Positions 47,034 through 54,860 of a stretch of 64,000 bases of DNA are shown one piece after another. The notes beneath the pieces were generated by a model. It saw nothing but the letters and a program-made list of their open reading frames with translations, ran no database searches and had not been told where the DNA came from. This DNA is from Flavobacterium gawalongense. GTDB taxonomy: Bacteria > Bacteroidota > Bacteroidia > Flavobacteriales > Flavobacteriaceae. Position 1 is the first letter of the stretch, and every line of letters begins with the position of its first letter. Where the stretch lies: assembly GCF_007097265.1 (NCBI RefSeq), contig NZ_VJZP01000007.1, positions 85,221-149,220 of the forward strand. The letters are read 5' to 3'. A program made the translations under genes and the position numbers.

Positions 47034-47774
47034 TTATTTCCAATTCAATTGTAAAGCGAAGCTGGTTTTATCTTCTTTTGTAATACTAAATATAGTTTCA
47101 CTTTCAGAAATATTTTCATGAATGATTACTTTATCTTTTAAAGACAATTCTTTAAGGAAATTCATTTCAAAACTTTTAACTGCTTGATTCAGAATTAATT
47201 TTTCGTCAACCAAATCCAAACACCATTCCAGGTATTTTACATTATTGACATGATTTACAATATCTAAATCCGACAAGAACACGTTTTTTTCAAAAACTAT
47301 CTCTTTTTCATGATTGAAATTAATCTTAGAAAATCCTTCCTGAGTAGCTCTTTTTTCTGGATATAATTCAAAATGTTCAAACGGTAAAGCCAATCCTTCC
47401 GGTCTGCGGGTTTTCGTGTTGAAAACGGCCCAAAAAGTCTCAGAACCTACAATTTTTTCTCCATTCACATGCATTTGTAAAGCACGTACCGAACGGGAAT
47501 TTTCTAGCGAATTGATCCACGTTTTCACGGTTACAAGATCTCCCCATTTTGGTAATTTAGTAATTTCAACACGCATTCTGCTCAAAACCCAAGCCTGATT
47601 GAATTCCTGCATATCCAAAAAACTAATCCCGCCAATTTCCGAATGTGCCGCTGCTGTTAACTGCAAAATATTACACAAGTCAGTGTATTTTAAAAATCCA
47701 TTTGGTGCGCATTGAGTAAAATTGATTTCCCAGTCTTTGCTTAAAATGGAAGTGAAATTTGGAGCTATTGGCAT
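47034..47774 (-). CDS. Acyl-ACP thioesterase (FatA/FatB-like)
   Basis: 246 residues, a tandem hot-dog-fold protein. The first half has ILQLTAAAHSEIGGISFLDMQEFNQAWVLSRMRVEITKLPKWGDLVTVKTW and the second the characteristic LDIVNHVNNVKYLEWCLD active-site segment. The family releases free fatty acids from acyl-ACP and helps set chain length. It is cytoplasmic, and is followed upstream on the same strand by the small membrane protein gene and miaA. Confidence 0.88.
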   Translation of the reverse strand: MPIAPNFTSILSKDWEINFTQCAPNGFLKYTDLCNILQLTAAAHSEIGGISFLDMQEFNQAWVLSRMRVEITKLPKWGDLVTVKTWINSLENSRSVRALQMHVNGEKIVGSETFWAVFNTKTRRPEGLALPFEHFELYPEKRATQEGFSKINFNHEKEIVFEKNVFLSDLDIVNHVNNVKYLEWCLDLVDEKLILNQAVKSFEMNFLKELSLKDKVIIHENISESETIFSITKEDKTSFALQLNWK

Positions 47775-47796
47775 ATAAATAATTATGAATTATGAA

Positions 47797-48030
47797 TTAC
47801 GAATTTGTATTCTTAGATTTAGGATTTATTTTAAAATGAGGATAAAACAATTTAAAGTTTATTATTATAAAAATGAGTAGAATTACACCCAAAAAGACAA
47901 AGCTTTTAGTATCTAAATTTTTAAAATTTGGTTGTTCAATTTTAATTTGCAAAGCTATTGAATATGGAATTATCAAATATAAAGTAAAAATTAAAAATAA
48001 AACTTTACCAATTAGTTTTAGTGCTTTCAT
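47797..48030 (-). CDS. Small two-helix membrane protein, unknown
   Basis: 77 residues with hydrophobic segments at about 8-26 (VLFLIFTLYLIIPYSIAL) and 44-62 (FVFLGVILLIFIIINF) and a basic, asparagine-rich tail. No family recognised. The position between miaA and the thioesterase gene on the same strand and the well-formed ATG favour a real gene, but it is short and could be spurious. Confidence 0.5.
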   Translation of the reverse strand: MKALKLIGKVLFLIFTLYLIIPYSIALQIKIEQPNFKNLDTKSFVFLGVILLIFIIINFKLFYPHFKINPKSKNTNS

Positions 48031-48096
48031 ACCGATATGTCCTCTATGTGAATTATAATTTTTGGAAAACAGTCTAAAATTGTTTCCTAGTTTTTG

Positions 48097-49017
48097 TTAG
48101 CTTTTATTTTTTTTGATGTAATCTACAATAACTTCATAAGGAGTTTCAAAATCAAACCATTTTGTGTTTTCATTTCTCTTAAACCAAGTCAACTGTCGTT
48201 TAGAAAATCTTCGTGTGTTTTTCTTTATTTCTTCAATGGCGAATTCTAATGAAATTTCTCTGTCAAAATAACTAAATAATTCTCTATAACCCACGGTTTG
48301 TAAAGCATTCAATTCCTTGTTTGGAAATAATTTTTTCGCTTCAGCCAATAAACCGTCGTTCATCATGATGTCAACACGTTGATTGATACGGTTGTAAATT
48401 ATCTTTCTGTCAGCTTCGAGACCTATTAAAATAGGAGTGAAGTTTCGAGTGTTTTGTTTCTGGTTTAAAAAAGAAGAATACGGTTTACCTGAACCCAAAC
48501 ATACTTCCACAAAACGCATCATTCGTTGTGGGTTTTGCAAAGTTTGAGGATTTTCGATTGACAAGCTTTTATAATAATCGGAATCTAGTGTTTCTAGTTT
48601 TTGTTGTAAATATCCAATCCCTAATTTTTCATAATTAGCTGTTATTTCTGAGCGGACTGCCGAGTCGATTTCAGGAAATTGATCAAAACCTTTTAAGATA
48701 GCATCGACATATAAACCAGAACCACCAACCAGAATCGCATAATCATTGGTCAAAAATAATTCATTGAGTTTGGCAATGGCTTCCTTCTCAAAATCACCAA
48801 CGGTATAATTCTCGAATATGGATTTATTTTGGATGAAATGATGGGGTGCTGTTTCTAATTCTGCTTTGCTTGGCACAGCAGTTCCAATGGTCATTTCCTT
48901 AAAAAATTGTCGGCTGTCACAGGAAATAATGCCACATTTAAAATAATTAGCTAATACAATACTCAAGGAAGTTTTTCCTATAGCCGTAGGTCCGATAATA
49001 GTTATTAGGTATTTCAT
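48097..49017 (-). CDS. miaA: tRNA dimethylallyltransferase
   Basis: 306 residues from ATG 49017 (MKYLITIIGPTAIGKTSLSI). The longer open frame upstream runs through the repeat element at 49024-49168 and is not part of the protein. MiaA adds a dimethylallyl group to A37 of tRNAs reading UNN codons. The P-loop GPTAIGKTS is followed by ISCDSRQFFKEMTIGTAVP, GGSGLYVDAILKGFD and the C-terminal RRFSKRQLTWFKR tRNA-binding motif. Confidence 0.93.
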   Translation of the reverse strand: MKYLITIIGPTAIGKTSLSIVLANYFKCGIISCDSRQFFKEMTIGTAVPSKAELETAPHHFIQNKSIFENYTVGDFEKEAIAKLNELFLTNDYAILVGGSGLYVDAILKGFDQFPEIDSAVRSEITANYEKLGIGYLQQKLETLDSDYYKSLSIENPQTLQNPQRMMRFVEVCLGSGKPYSSFLNQKQNTRNFTPILIGLEADRKIIYNRINQRVDIMMNDGLLAEAKKLFPNKELNALQTVGYRELFSYFDREISLEFAIEEIKKNTRRFSKRQLTWFKRNENTKWFDFETPYEVIVDYIKKNKS

Positions 49018-49023
49018 GTTTTT

Positions 49024-49168
49024 TAGCCCAGGTGGAAACGAAAACCCCGGAGTTATGAAAGTTCTTTTTTCGTGGTGTAAAAGAGCGACCAAAGGAAGCT
49101 CCTTTTATGCCTTAGAAAAACAACTTGAATAACGAGGAGTTGCAGTGTACAACTGGAATTAGCTTTAA
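49024..49168. repeat. GC-richer structured intergenic repeat
   Basis: About 145 bp between the channel and miaA genes, both on the minus strand. It begins TAGCCCAGGTGGAAACG and ends near GGAATTAGCT, contains several G/C blocks and a hairpin-forming AGCGACCAAAGGAAGCT (49084-49100) that recurs inverted at 46871-46887. The beginning recurs at 32886-32902. No protein is plausible. Probably a dispersed repeat or a structured RNA. Confidence 0.55.
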
Positions 49169-49177
49169 ATTAATAGA

Positions 49178-50008
49178 TTATAAATCTGCACCACAATGAT
49201 AGCAGTATTTTGCGTTATATTCATGTCCTTCGGTTCCACAACTAGGACATGGGTTGATTTTATCAGCTCTATTTTTTTTACGATTGTTGTTAGCAAATTC
49301 AGCGGTGACAATTCCCGTAGGTACTGCAATAATGCCGTAACCCATTATCATTACTACCGAGGCGATGGCTTGTCCCAGTGGAGTTATGGGTGAAATATCT
49401 CCGTATCCTACCGTTGTCAGCGTTACAATTGTCCAGTAAATACTGATAGGAATGCTGGTAAAACCACCCTCTTCTCCTTCAACGATATACATTACGGAGC
49501 CTATTATTATGCTGCTGATTAACATGAAATATATGAAAATAAGTATTTTCCCTCGACTGGCAATCAAGGCTTCTTTTAAATGAATGGATTGGCTAGAAAA
49601 TTTCGGATGGTTTAAAATCTTAAATAACCGCAATAATCTAAGGGCTCGGATGACCGTTAAAACACTTGCTCCTACAAAAAAGAATGATAAATACATTGGT
49701 AAAATAGCTATCAAATCAATTATCCCGTAGAAACTGAAAATATATTTTATGGGTTTTTTTATGGAAATAATTCTAAGAATGTATTCTAAAGTAAAGAAAA
49801 TCGTAATAATCCATTCCAATACAATAAGTTCATTGTGGTACTTTGTATCAAAACCTTTGACCGTTTCGAGCATAACTATGATGACACTCAACACAATAAT
49901 TCCTAAAAGAATGAGGTCAAATAATCGTCCGGAAGCCGTATTTGTTCCGTAGATTACGACATTGGTTTTTTGTCTAAAACTGTCGAATTTTGATTTTATT
50001 CTTTGCAT
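49178..50008 (-). CDS. Voltage-gated-type potassium channel with C-terminal zinc ribbon
   Basis: 276 residues with six membrane segments. S4 is the arginine-bearing SVLTVIRALRLLRLFKILNHPKF (about 112-135). The pore loop contains the selectivity filter TLTTVGYGDISP (about 195-206), so the channel should select potassium. The cytoplasmic tail ends in CPSCGTEGHEYNAKYCYHCGADL, a four-cysteine zinc-ribbon of the zinc-ribbon-domain type, unusual for Kv channels. No TrkA/RCK domain. Tandem spacing and the intact frame make the fusion credible. Ligand or partner unknown. Confidence 0.88.
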   Translation of the reverse strand: MQRIKSKFDSFRQKTNVVIYGTNTASGRLFDLILLGIIVLSVIIVMLETVKGFDTKYHNELIVLEWIITIFFTLEYILRIISIKKPIKYIFSFYGIIDLIAILPMYLSFFFVGASVLTVIRALRLLRLFKILNHPKFSSQSIHLKEALIASRGKILIFIYFMLISSIIIGSVMYIVEGEEGGFTSIPISIYWTIVTLTTVGYGDISPITPLGQAIASVVMIMGYGIIAVPTGIVTAEFANNNRKKNRADKINPCPSCGTEGHEYNAKYCYHCGADL

Positions 50009-50035
50009 ATTTGTTTAGGGACTAATAGAATGCGA

Positions 50036-51397
50036 TTAAAATCTTATAATTTTTAGTGTTTTGCTTTTTCGAACATGGCCTTGAATAATATTACGTATAT
50101 CGCGATTGTTTTGCATCGGTATTATAATATTTTTAAGGATTTCGATGTTGTTGATTTGATAATTTAAATCATAAAAAGCATATCCTTTATAAATTCCATT
50201 TTCTATCAAAACCGCACTGCGTTCGTTGATGGTTCTTCCTCTGTCTATAAGCACCATGTTTTGATTTTCGAAACTGTTTTTGTCTATAAAACCCTGAACT
50301 CTTGCGTTGTATTCTTCAGCAGAAATCTCTCCTATACAAGCACCGTCACACTCTTTTATATTGTATTGAAAACAATTTGTTTTTGAAACATACAAACCAG
50401 TTAACTTTTGACACAAATTATAATGGGAAGTAATTCTGAACAACGCATTTTTTCCTTCTTGCAGGGAAGTGAATGAGGTGATTTCTTTTTTTCTGCCATC
50501 CGCTTTCTGAAGTTTCAAATTAAGATATCCCTTTTCATCTTTTTCGGCATATAAAGCCAATTGGAAAATGCTTTTTCTTTGCGTCCGATTATGGATTGGT
50601 TTGTTGACTTTTATTTCTTCACTTTCTTTCAATAAAGCAATTAATTCGCTTCCGGTTTCATCATACGTTACTGTGAAAACTTCGGCTTGAATTTTTTTGC
50701 ATTTAGCAGAAGTTCCCGTAAAATGTTGGTTGATACGTTTTTTGATGTTTCGGCTTTTGCCAATATAAATTAGATTCCCCTTTTCATTGTGAATGTAGTA
50801 CGTACCAGTTTTGGCTGGTAAGCTTGCGACAATATCTAATAATTTTGGAGCAATTCCTTTTTCGATTTCTAACTTAATGAAATCTTTTACAATTTCTTTT
50901 TCTAAATCTTTCTCCAAAAGCATTTTGAATAATTTTACCGTTGCCATTGCATCGCCACTGGCTCTATGTCTGTCAGCCATTGGTATTCCAAGGGCACGAA
51001 CCAGTTTTCCTAAACTATAGGATTGTTGTTCCGGGATTAATTTTTTGGATAATTCAACAGTACAAAGTGTTCTGGCTTCAAAATCATATCCTAATCGTCT
51101 GAATTCGGTTCTTAAGATTCTGTAATCAAAGGAAGCATTATGAGCGACAATGACACAATCATTAGTCATTTCGATAATGCGTTTCGCAACTTCAAAAAAC
51201 TTGGGAGCAGAACGCAACATGGCATTATTAATCCCAGTCAGTTTCACTACAAAAGGCTGAATTGGGATTTCAGGATTAACCAAACTGATGAATTGATCTA
51301 CAACCTCATGACCATCAAATTTATAGATGGCGATTTCGGTGATTCCTTCTTCGTTAAATTGTCCTCCAGTGGTTTCTATGTCGAGTATTGCGTACAT
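50036..51397 (-). CDS. DEDDh exonuclease fused to a GIY-YIG nuclease domain
   Basis: 453 residues from ATG 51397 (MYAILDIETTGG). The eight codons further upstream (MILILILK) come from a TCAATA repeat and are not part of the gene. The N-terminal domain, about 1-170, has the DEDDh pattern of DNA polymerase III epsilon: DIETTGG, VAHNASFDYRIL, and HRASGDAMATVKLF. From about 200 comes GTYYIHNEKGNLIYIGKSRNIKKRINQHF, the GIY-YIG/UvrC N-domain motif, followed by an unassigned C-terminal region with cysteines (NIKECDGACIG). This is the Cho/UvrC-like fusion common in Bacteroidota. It probably takes part in DNA repair. Confidence 0.9.
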   Translation of the reverse strand: MYAILDIETTGGQFNEEGITEIAIYKFDGHEVVDQFISLVNPEIPIQPFVVKLTGINNAMLRSAPKFFEVAKRIIEMTNDCVIVAHNASFDYRILRTEFRRLGYDFEARTLCTVELSKKLIPEQQSYSLGKLVRALGIPMADRHRASGDAMATVKLFKMLLEKDLEKEIVKDFIKLEIEKGIAPKLLDIVASLPAKTGTYYIHNEKGNLIYIGKSRNIKKRINQHFTGTSAKCKKIQAEVFTVTYDETGSELIALLKESEEIKVNKPIHNRTQRKSIFQLALYAEKDEKGYLNLKLQKADGRKKEITSFTSLQEGKNALFRITSHYNLCQKLTGLYVSKTNCFQYNIKECDGACIGEISAEEYNARVQGFIDKNSFENQNMVLIDRGRTINERSAVLIENGIYKGYAFYDLNYQINNIEILKNIIIPMQNNRDIRNIIQGHVRKSKTLKIIRF

Positions 51398-51400
51398 TTT

Positions 51401-51558
51401 CAATATCAATATCAATATCAAAAATCAATGTCAATATCAATTTTTCAATTTCAATAAAAAAAAGCAACTTTAATTATCAATTTCTAATATGAATTTTTGA
51501 TAATTGTAATTGAATTTTGTCATTGCTATTGCAATTGATTTTTTGCCATTGCCATTGA
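51401..51558. repeat. Two opposed degenerate hexamer arrays
   Basis: Array 1 (51401-51456) repeats CAATNN about eight times; array 2 (51500-51558) repeats the opposite polarity, ATTGNN/NNATTG. They form a long imperfect inverted repeat in the 162-nt gap between the exonuclease and IVP genes. A short stretch of the array 2 type recurs at 51946-51966 on the other side of the IVP gene. Confidence 0.75.
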
Positions 51559-51559
51559 T

Positions 51560-51928
51560 TTATTTGTTGTTAATTATCATTTTTGAAGCTATTGCGATAA
51601 GTTCTTCAACTTCTGTCAAAAGCCATTTTCTTTCTTTTGAATCTCCAGCCTTTATATAATCAATAATTTTTAAAGAGTTTCTGGATTCTTTCAATTCTTT
51701 AATAGACAATGAAACTTTGAAAATGAAATCTTTACTAGTTATTGTACCTTGTGTCTCACCATAATTAAGAGATGAACTACCGGAAGATCTGATAAGTTGG
51801 TTTTTATAATAATCAAGTTCATAAGATTTTTCTAATTTTCTAACGAAAAATATACATTCCCCGGCAAAACTAACCAAATGATCCTCAAAATTGTAAATTT
51901 TATCAAAATTAGGTTCGTTAACGTCCAT
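51560..51928 (-). CDS. Four-helix-bundle protein (23S rRNA intervening-sequence protein family)
   Basis: 122 residues, all helical. The pattern NFEDHLVSFAGECIFFVRKLEKSYELDYYKNQLIRSSGSSSLNYGE, followed by DFIFKVSLSIKELKESRNSLKII and ELIAIASKMI, belongs to the S23 ribosomal/IVP four-helix family. The relatives were first seen in insertions within 23S rRNA genes; related Avd proteins assist diversity-generating retroelements. Here it is free-standing, with hexamer arrays on both sides and between the exonuclease and yggS genes, which suggests a mobile history. No reverse transcriptase or variable repeat is nearby. Confidence 0.85.
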   Translation of the reverse strand: MDVNEPNFDKIYNFEDHLVSFAGECIFFVRKLEKSYELDYYKNQLIRSSGSSSLNYGETQGTITSKDFIFKVSLSIKELKESRNSLKIIDYIKAGDSKERKWLLTEVEELIAIASKMIINNK

Positions 51929-51964
51929 CTTTGTTTCATTTTTTTATTGAAATTGCTATTGAAT

Positions 51965-52633
51965 TTATCTTCCTCCAAAGATACTACTTCCTATTCGAAC
52001 CATTGTACTTCCACACTCAATTGCGAGTTGATGATCGCCAGACATTCCCATTGATAACGTAGAGACGCACTGCAGTGCGTCTTTACTTGATGCATCTTTA
52101 CGTAATCCATCAAAAATCGATTTCAAATGAGTGAATTCTTTTCTAATTTGGTCTTTATTATCCGTAAAAGTAGCCATTCCCATTAATCCAACGATTCGAA
52201 TGTTTTTCATTTCCTGAAATTCATTTGAAGAAAGGAGAGAAGCGAGTTCTTCCTCGTCGAGACCAAATTTAGTTTCTTCTTCTGCTATATGTATTTGTAA
52301 TAAACAATCGATAACTCTATTGTTTTTTTGTGCCTGTTTATTGATTTCTTGTAATAATTTCAAACTATCCACTCCATGAATCAAGTTCACAAATTGTGCC
52401 ATAAATTTGACTTTATTTGTCTGAACGTGACCGATCATATGCCATTGAATGTCTTTGGGCATTTGTTCCCATTTCTCCGCCATTTCCTGGATTTTGTTTT
52501 CTCCAAAAATACGTTGACCGGCTTCATATGCTTCCATTAAATCAGCAACGGGTTTGGTTTTTGAAACCGCAACGAGGGTTACGTGTTCTGGTAAAGTAGA
52601 TTTTATCGAAAGTAAATTTTTAGCTATTGACAT
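51965..52633 (-). CDS. yggS: YggS family PLP homeostasis protein
   Basis: 222 residues. A single-domain fold-type III PLP protein that buffers free pyridoxal phosphate. The PLP lysine is Lys25 (VTLVAVSKTKP), with ENKIQE, WHMIGHVQTNKVK, and the phosphate-binding GMSGDHQLAIECGSTMVRIGSSIFG at the end. Between the last two segments, residues about 183-192 (SKDALQCVST) are encoded by a palindromic repeat and stand where the homologues I recall have a short loop. The frame stays open, so the protein is probably functional. Confidence 0.92.
   Translation of the reverse strand: MSIAKNLLSIKSTLPEHVTLVAVSKTKPVADLMEAYEAGQRIFGENKIQEMAEKWEQMPKDIQWHMIGHVQTNKVKFMAQFVNLIHGVDSLKLLQEINKQAQKNNRVIDCLLQIHIAEEETKFGLDEEELASLLSSNEFQEMKNIRIVGLMGMATFTDNKDQIRKEFTHLKSIFDGLRKDASSKDALQCVSTLSMGMSGDHQLAIECGSTMVRIGSSIFGGR
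52059..52086. repeat. Palindromic repeat inserted inside yggS
   Basis: The core AGACGCACTGCAGTGCGTCT (52063-52082) is a perfect 20-bp palindrome and the pairing continues to 28 bp with one G-T pair. It lies in the yggS reading frame and encodes part of SKDALQCVST. Its GC content is well above that of the gene. Confidence 0.85.
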
Positions 52634-52670
52634 TTTTTTAATCTTTTAATTTATTTTTTAAAATATGAAA

Positions 52671-53891
52671 TCAAAGTTCATAAATTACTAAACCACTTCT
52701 GAACTTAGGTTCGATATAAGTACTTTTTGGAGGCATAATTAAATGGGCATCAGCCAAAGCTTTGATTTCTCCAATATTTGAAGGGAATAATATGAAACCT
52801 ATTTCAAATTCTCCTTGGTCAATTTTATGTTTTACTTCTAATACGGATTGTTTTCCGGACACGTATTCAATGCGTTCGTCATTGCGTAAATCTTTGATGG
52901 CGAGTAGCGGCAAGAGTACTTTTTTATAAAGAATTTGCGTGTCTAAACTATCTAAGGCTGTATTGAAAAAAGCATTTTCTTTACGTAAAATTAAGCTATA
53001 AAATTCATTGTCAAGATACATTCCGAACTGATGTTTTTCAGCAGGTTTAAATGGCTGTTGGTGTTTATTTTCAATAATAAAATTCTTATTCAATTCTTTG
53101 ATGAAATCCTCTTTTGAATAACCATTTAAATCTTTTATTAAACGATTGAATTCGTATATTTTGACGTTATTTTCGGAAATTAAATAACTTAATATATAAT
53201 CTTTTGCAGCGTTTTCTGGATTTTCATTTTCCTCAGACAATAATTTTAAAGCTTCAGTGCGATGGTGACCATCTGCGATATAAAGACTTTCTGTTTTTGC
53301 AAATATATTCTGTAGCCAATCTATTTCTAAAGAATCTTCAATCTTCCACAAGTAATGTATTTCTTTTTCGGTAGTCGAAAATTCAAAATCGGCTAATTTT
53401 TGAGTACAATTAAAAATCCAATTTTCTATTGTTTTATTGTCGGGATACGTCATCAAAACTGGTTCTGTATTGAACTCTGAATATTTCATATAGTCTTTAA
53501 GCAATTTGACTCTAAAAGCTAAAATGTCTTCGTGTTTTTTTATGATATTGTTGCGATAGTCCTCTACACTTGTCCCAACAATAAGTCCTGTAAAAGAATG
53601 GGTTTTGGTTATAATTTTATGAATATAAATAGCAGGTTTTTTATCTTTGACTAAAATAATCTCATTTTTGAATTCCTGATATTTTTGATGTACCTGTCGG
53701 TATCTTTTTTCAAAAGAAACGGTTTCCTGATTGGTATAAGCAGGTTTTAGAATATGTAAAAAGGATAATGGATTAAAATCCAATTGCGCAGCCAGTTCAG
53801 CCGCTGAATATTCATCGTATGAACGACAAGTTACAAGACATACCTTATCACGAGTGGGACGAACTGCTTTGAAAGGAACTATTTTGGCCAT
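52671..53891 (-). CDS. DUF1015 family protein
   Basis: 406 residues from ATG 53891 (MAKIVPFKAVRPTRDKVCLV); the upstream in-frame extension reads through an inverted repeat. The DUF1015 signature SLYIADGHHRTEALKLL is at about 208-224, and the family pattern GEIKALADAHLIMPPKSTYIEPKFRSGLVI closes the protein. Members are ATP-binding/kinase-like in some predictions but no activity is known to me. In many bacteria they lie next to serA/serC; here the neighbours are a 3-hydroxyacyl-CoA dehydrogenase and yggS. Confidence 0.86.
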   Translation of the reverse strand: MAKIVPFKAVRPTRDKVCLVTCRSYDEYSAAELAAQLDFNPLSFLHILKPAYTNQETVSFEKRYRQVHQKYQEFKNEIILVKDKKPAIYIHKIITKTHSFTGLIVGTSVEDYRNNIIKKHEDILAFRVKLLKDYMKYSEFNTEPVLMTYPDNKTIENWIFNCTQKLADFEFSTTEKEIHYLWKIEDSLEIDWLQNIFAKTESLYIADGHHRTEALKLLSEENENPENAAKDYILSYLISENNVKIYEFNRLIKDLNGYSKEDFIKELNKNFIIENKHQQPFKPAEKHQFGMYLDNEFYSLILRKENAFFNTALDSLDTQILYKKVLLPLLAIKDLRNDERIEYVSGKQSVLEVKHKIDQGEFEIGFILFPSNIGEIKALADAHLIMPPKSTYIEPKFRSGLVIYEL

Positions 53892-53899
53892 AATTATGT

Positions 53900-53968
53900 C
53901 AAAAGTCAAAAGTCTTAAAGTCGAATGTCTAAAGAAACTCACTTTAAGACTTTCGACTTTTAAACATT
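53900..53968 (-). terminator. Imperfect long inverted repeat after hbd
   Basis: Two arms of about 30 nt (starting at 53900 and ending at 53968) rich in AAGTC/GACTT pair imperfectly. They lie between the stop of the dehydrogenase gene and the start of DUF1015, so the structure probably ends the former transcript. Confidence 0.5.
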
Positions 53969-53972
53969 TAGA

Positions 53973-54860
53973 CTATATAAATTGTTTAGCAATCTTCTCC
54001 GCTTTTTTGCTTTCAGAATAATCGTAGAAACCTTCTCCGGTTTTTACTCCCATTTTTCCGGCACGAACCATGTTTACCAATAGTGGGCAAGGGGCATATT
54101 TTGGGTTTTTGAATCCGTCGTACATTACATTTAAAATAGCTAAACAGACATCCAATCCAATAAAATCGGCTAGTTGTAAAGGTCCCATAGGGTGTCCCAT
54201 TCCTAGTTTCATAACGGTGTCAATTTCATAAACACCAGCTACTTTGTTGTATAGCGTTTCGATAGCTTCATTAATCATTGGCATCAAAATTCTATTGGCA
54301 ACAAAACCAGGATAGTCGTTTACTTCAACAGGCGTTTTTCCTAGTTTTTCGGATAAATCCATAATGATTTTAGTTACTTCATCACTTGTATTGTAACCAC
54401 GAATGATTTCGACTAATTTCATAATAGGCACCGGATTCATAAAGTGCATCCCAATAACGCGCTCCGGATGTGCTACAACGGCTCCAATTTGTGTAATGGA
54501 AATGGAAGAAGTATTGGTTGCCAAAATCGTATTGTGAGAACAAACTTCGTTTAATTGCTTGAAAATATTTAGTTTCAACTCAACGTTTTCCGTAGCTGCT
54601 TCAATCACTAAATCAACGCCTACAACGCCATCTTTGATATCTGTGTAAGTAATTATATTAGTAATTGTTTTTACAACATCTTCTTGTGTGATGGTTCCTT
54701 TTGTGAGCATTCGGTCTAAATTGGCAGCAATTGTTGCCATTCCTTTATCCAAAGATTGCTCTGAAACATCAATTAATTTTACGGTAAAACCACTTTGGGC
54801 AAAAGTATGGGCAATTCCGTTACCCATTGTTCCTGCTCCGATTACGGCTATTGTTTTCAT
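53973..54860 (-). CDS. 3-hydroxyacyl-CoA (3-hydroxybutyryl-CoA) dehydrogenase
   Basis: 295 residues. The Rossmann start MKTIAVIGAGTMGNGIAHTFAQSG binds NAD, the catalytic pair is His in IGMHFMNPVPIMKLVEII and Glu/Asn in the ETLYNKVAG region, and the C-terminal dimer domain has GMGHPMGPLQLADFIGLDVCL. The size is that of stand-alone short-chain enzymes (Hbd/PaaH) used in beta-oxidation or butanoate metabolism. It abuts the stop of an upstream membrane-protein gene with no gap and may be coupled to it. Confidence 0.92.
   Translation of the reverse strand: MKTIAVIGAGTMGNGIAHTFAQSGFTVKLIDVSEQSLDKGMATIAANLDRMLTKGTITQEDVVKTITNIITYTDIKDGVVGVDLVIEAATENVELKLNIFKQLNEVCSHNTILATNTSSISITQIGAVVAHPERVIGMHFMNPVPIMKLVEIIRGYNTSDEVTKIIMDLSEKLGKTPVEVNDYPGFVANRILMPMINEAIETLYNKVAGVYEIDTVMKLGMGHPMGPLQLADFIGLDVCLAILNVMYDGFKNPKYAPCPLLVNMVRAGKMGVKTGEGFYDYSESKKAEKIAKQFI

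Noticed and set aside
51401..51558. Hexamer arrays as a CRISPR array
   Set aside because: The units are 6 nt and degenerate with no constant repeat of 24-40 nt or unique spacers, and no cas genes occur in the window.
51560..51928. A diversity-generating retroelement around the IVP/Avd-like gene
   Set aside because: No reverse transcriptase and no template/variable repeat pair are visible in the window.
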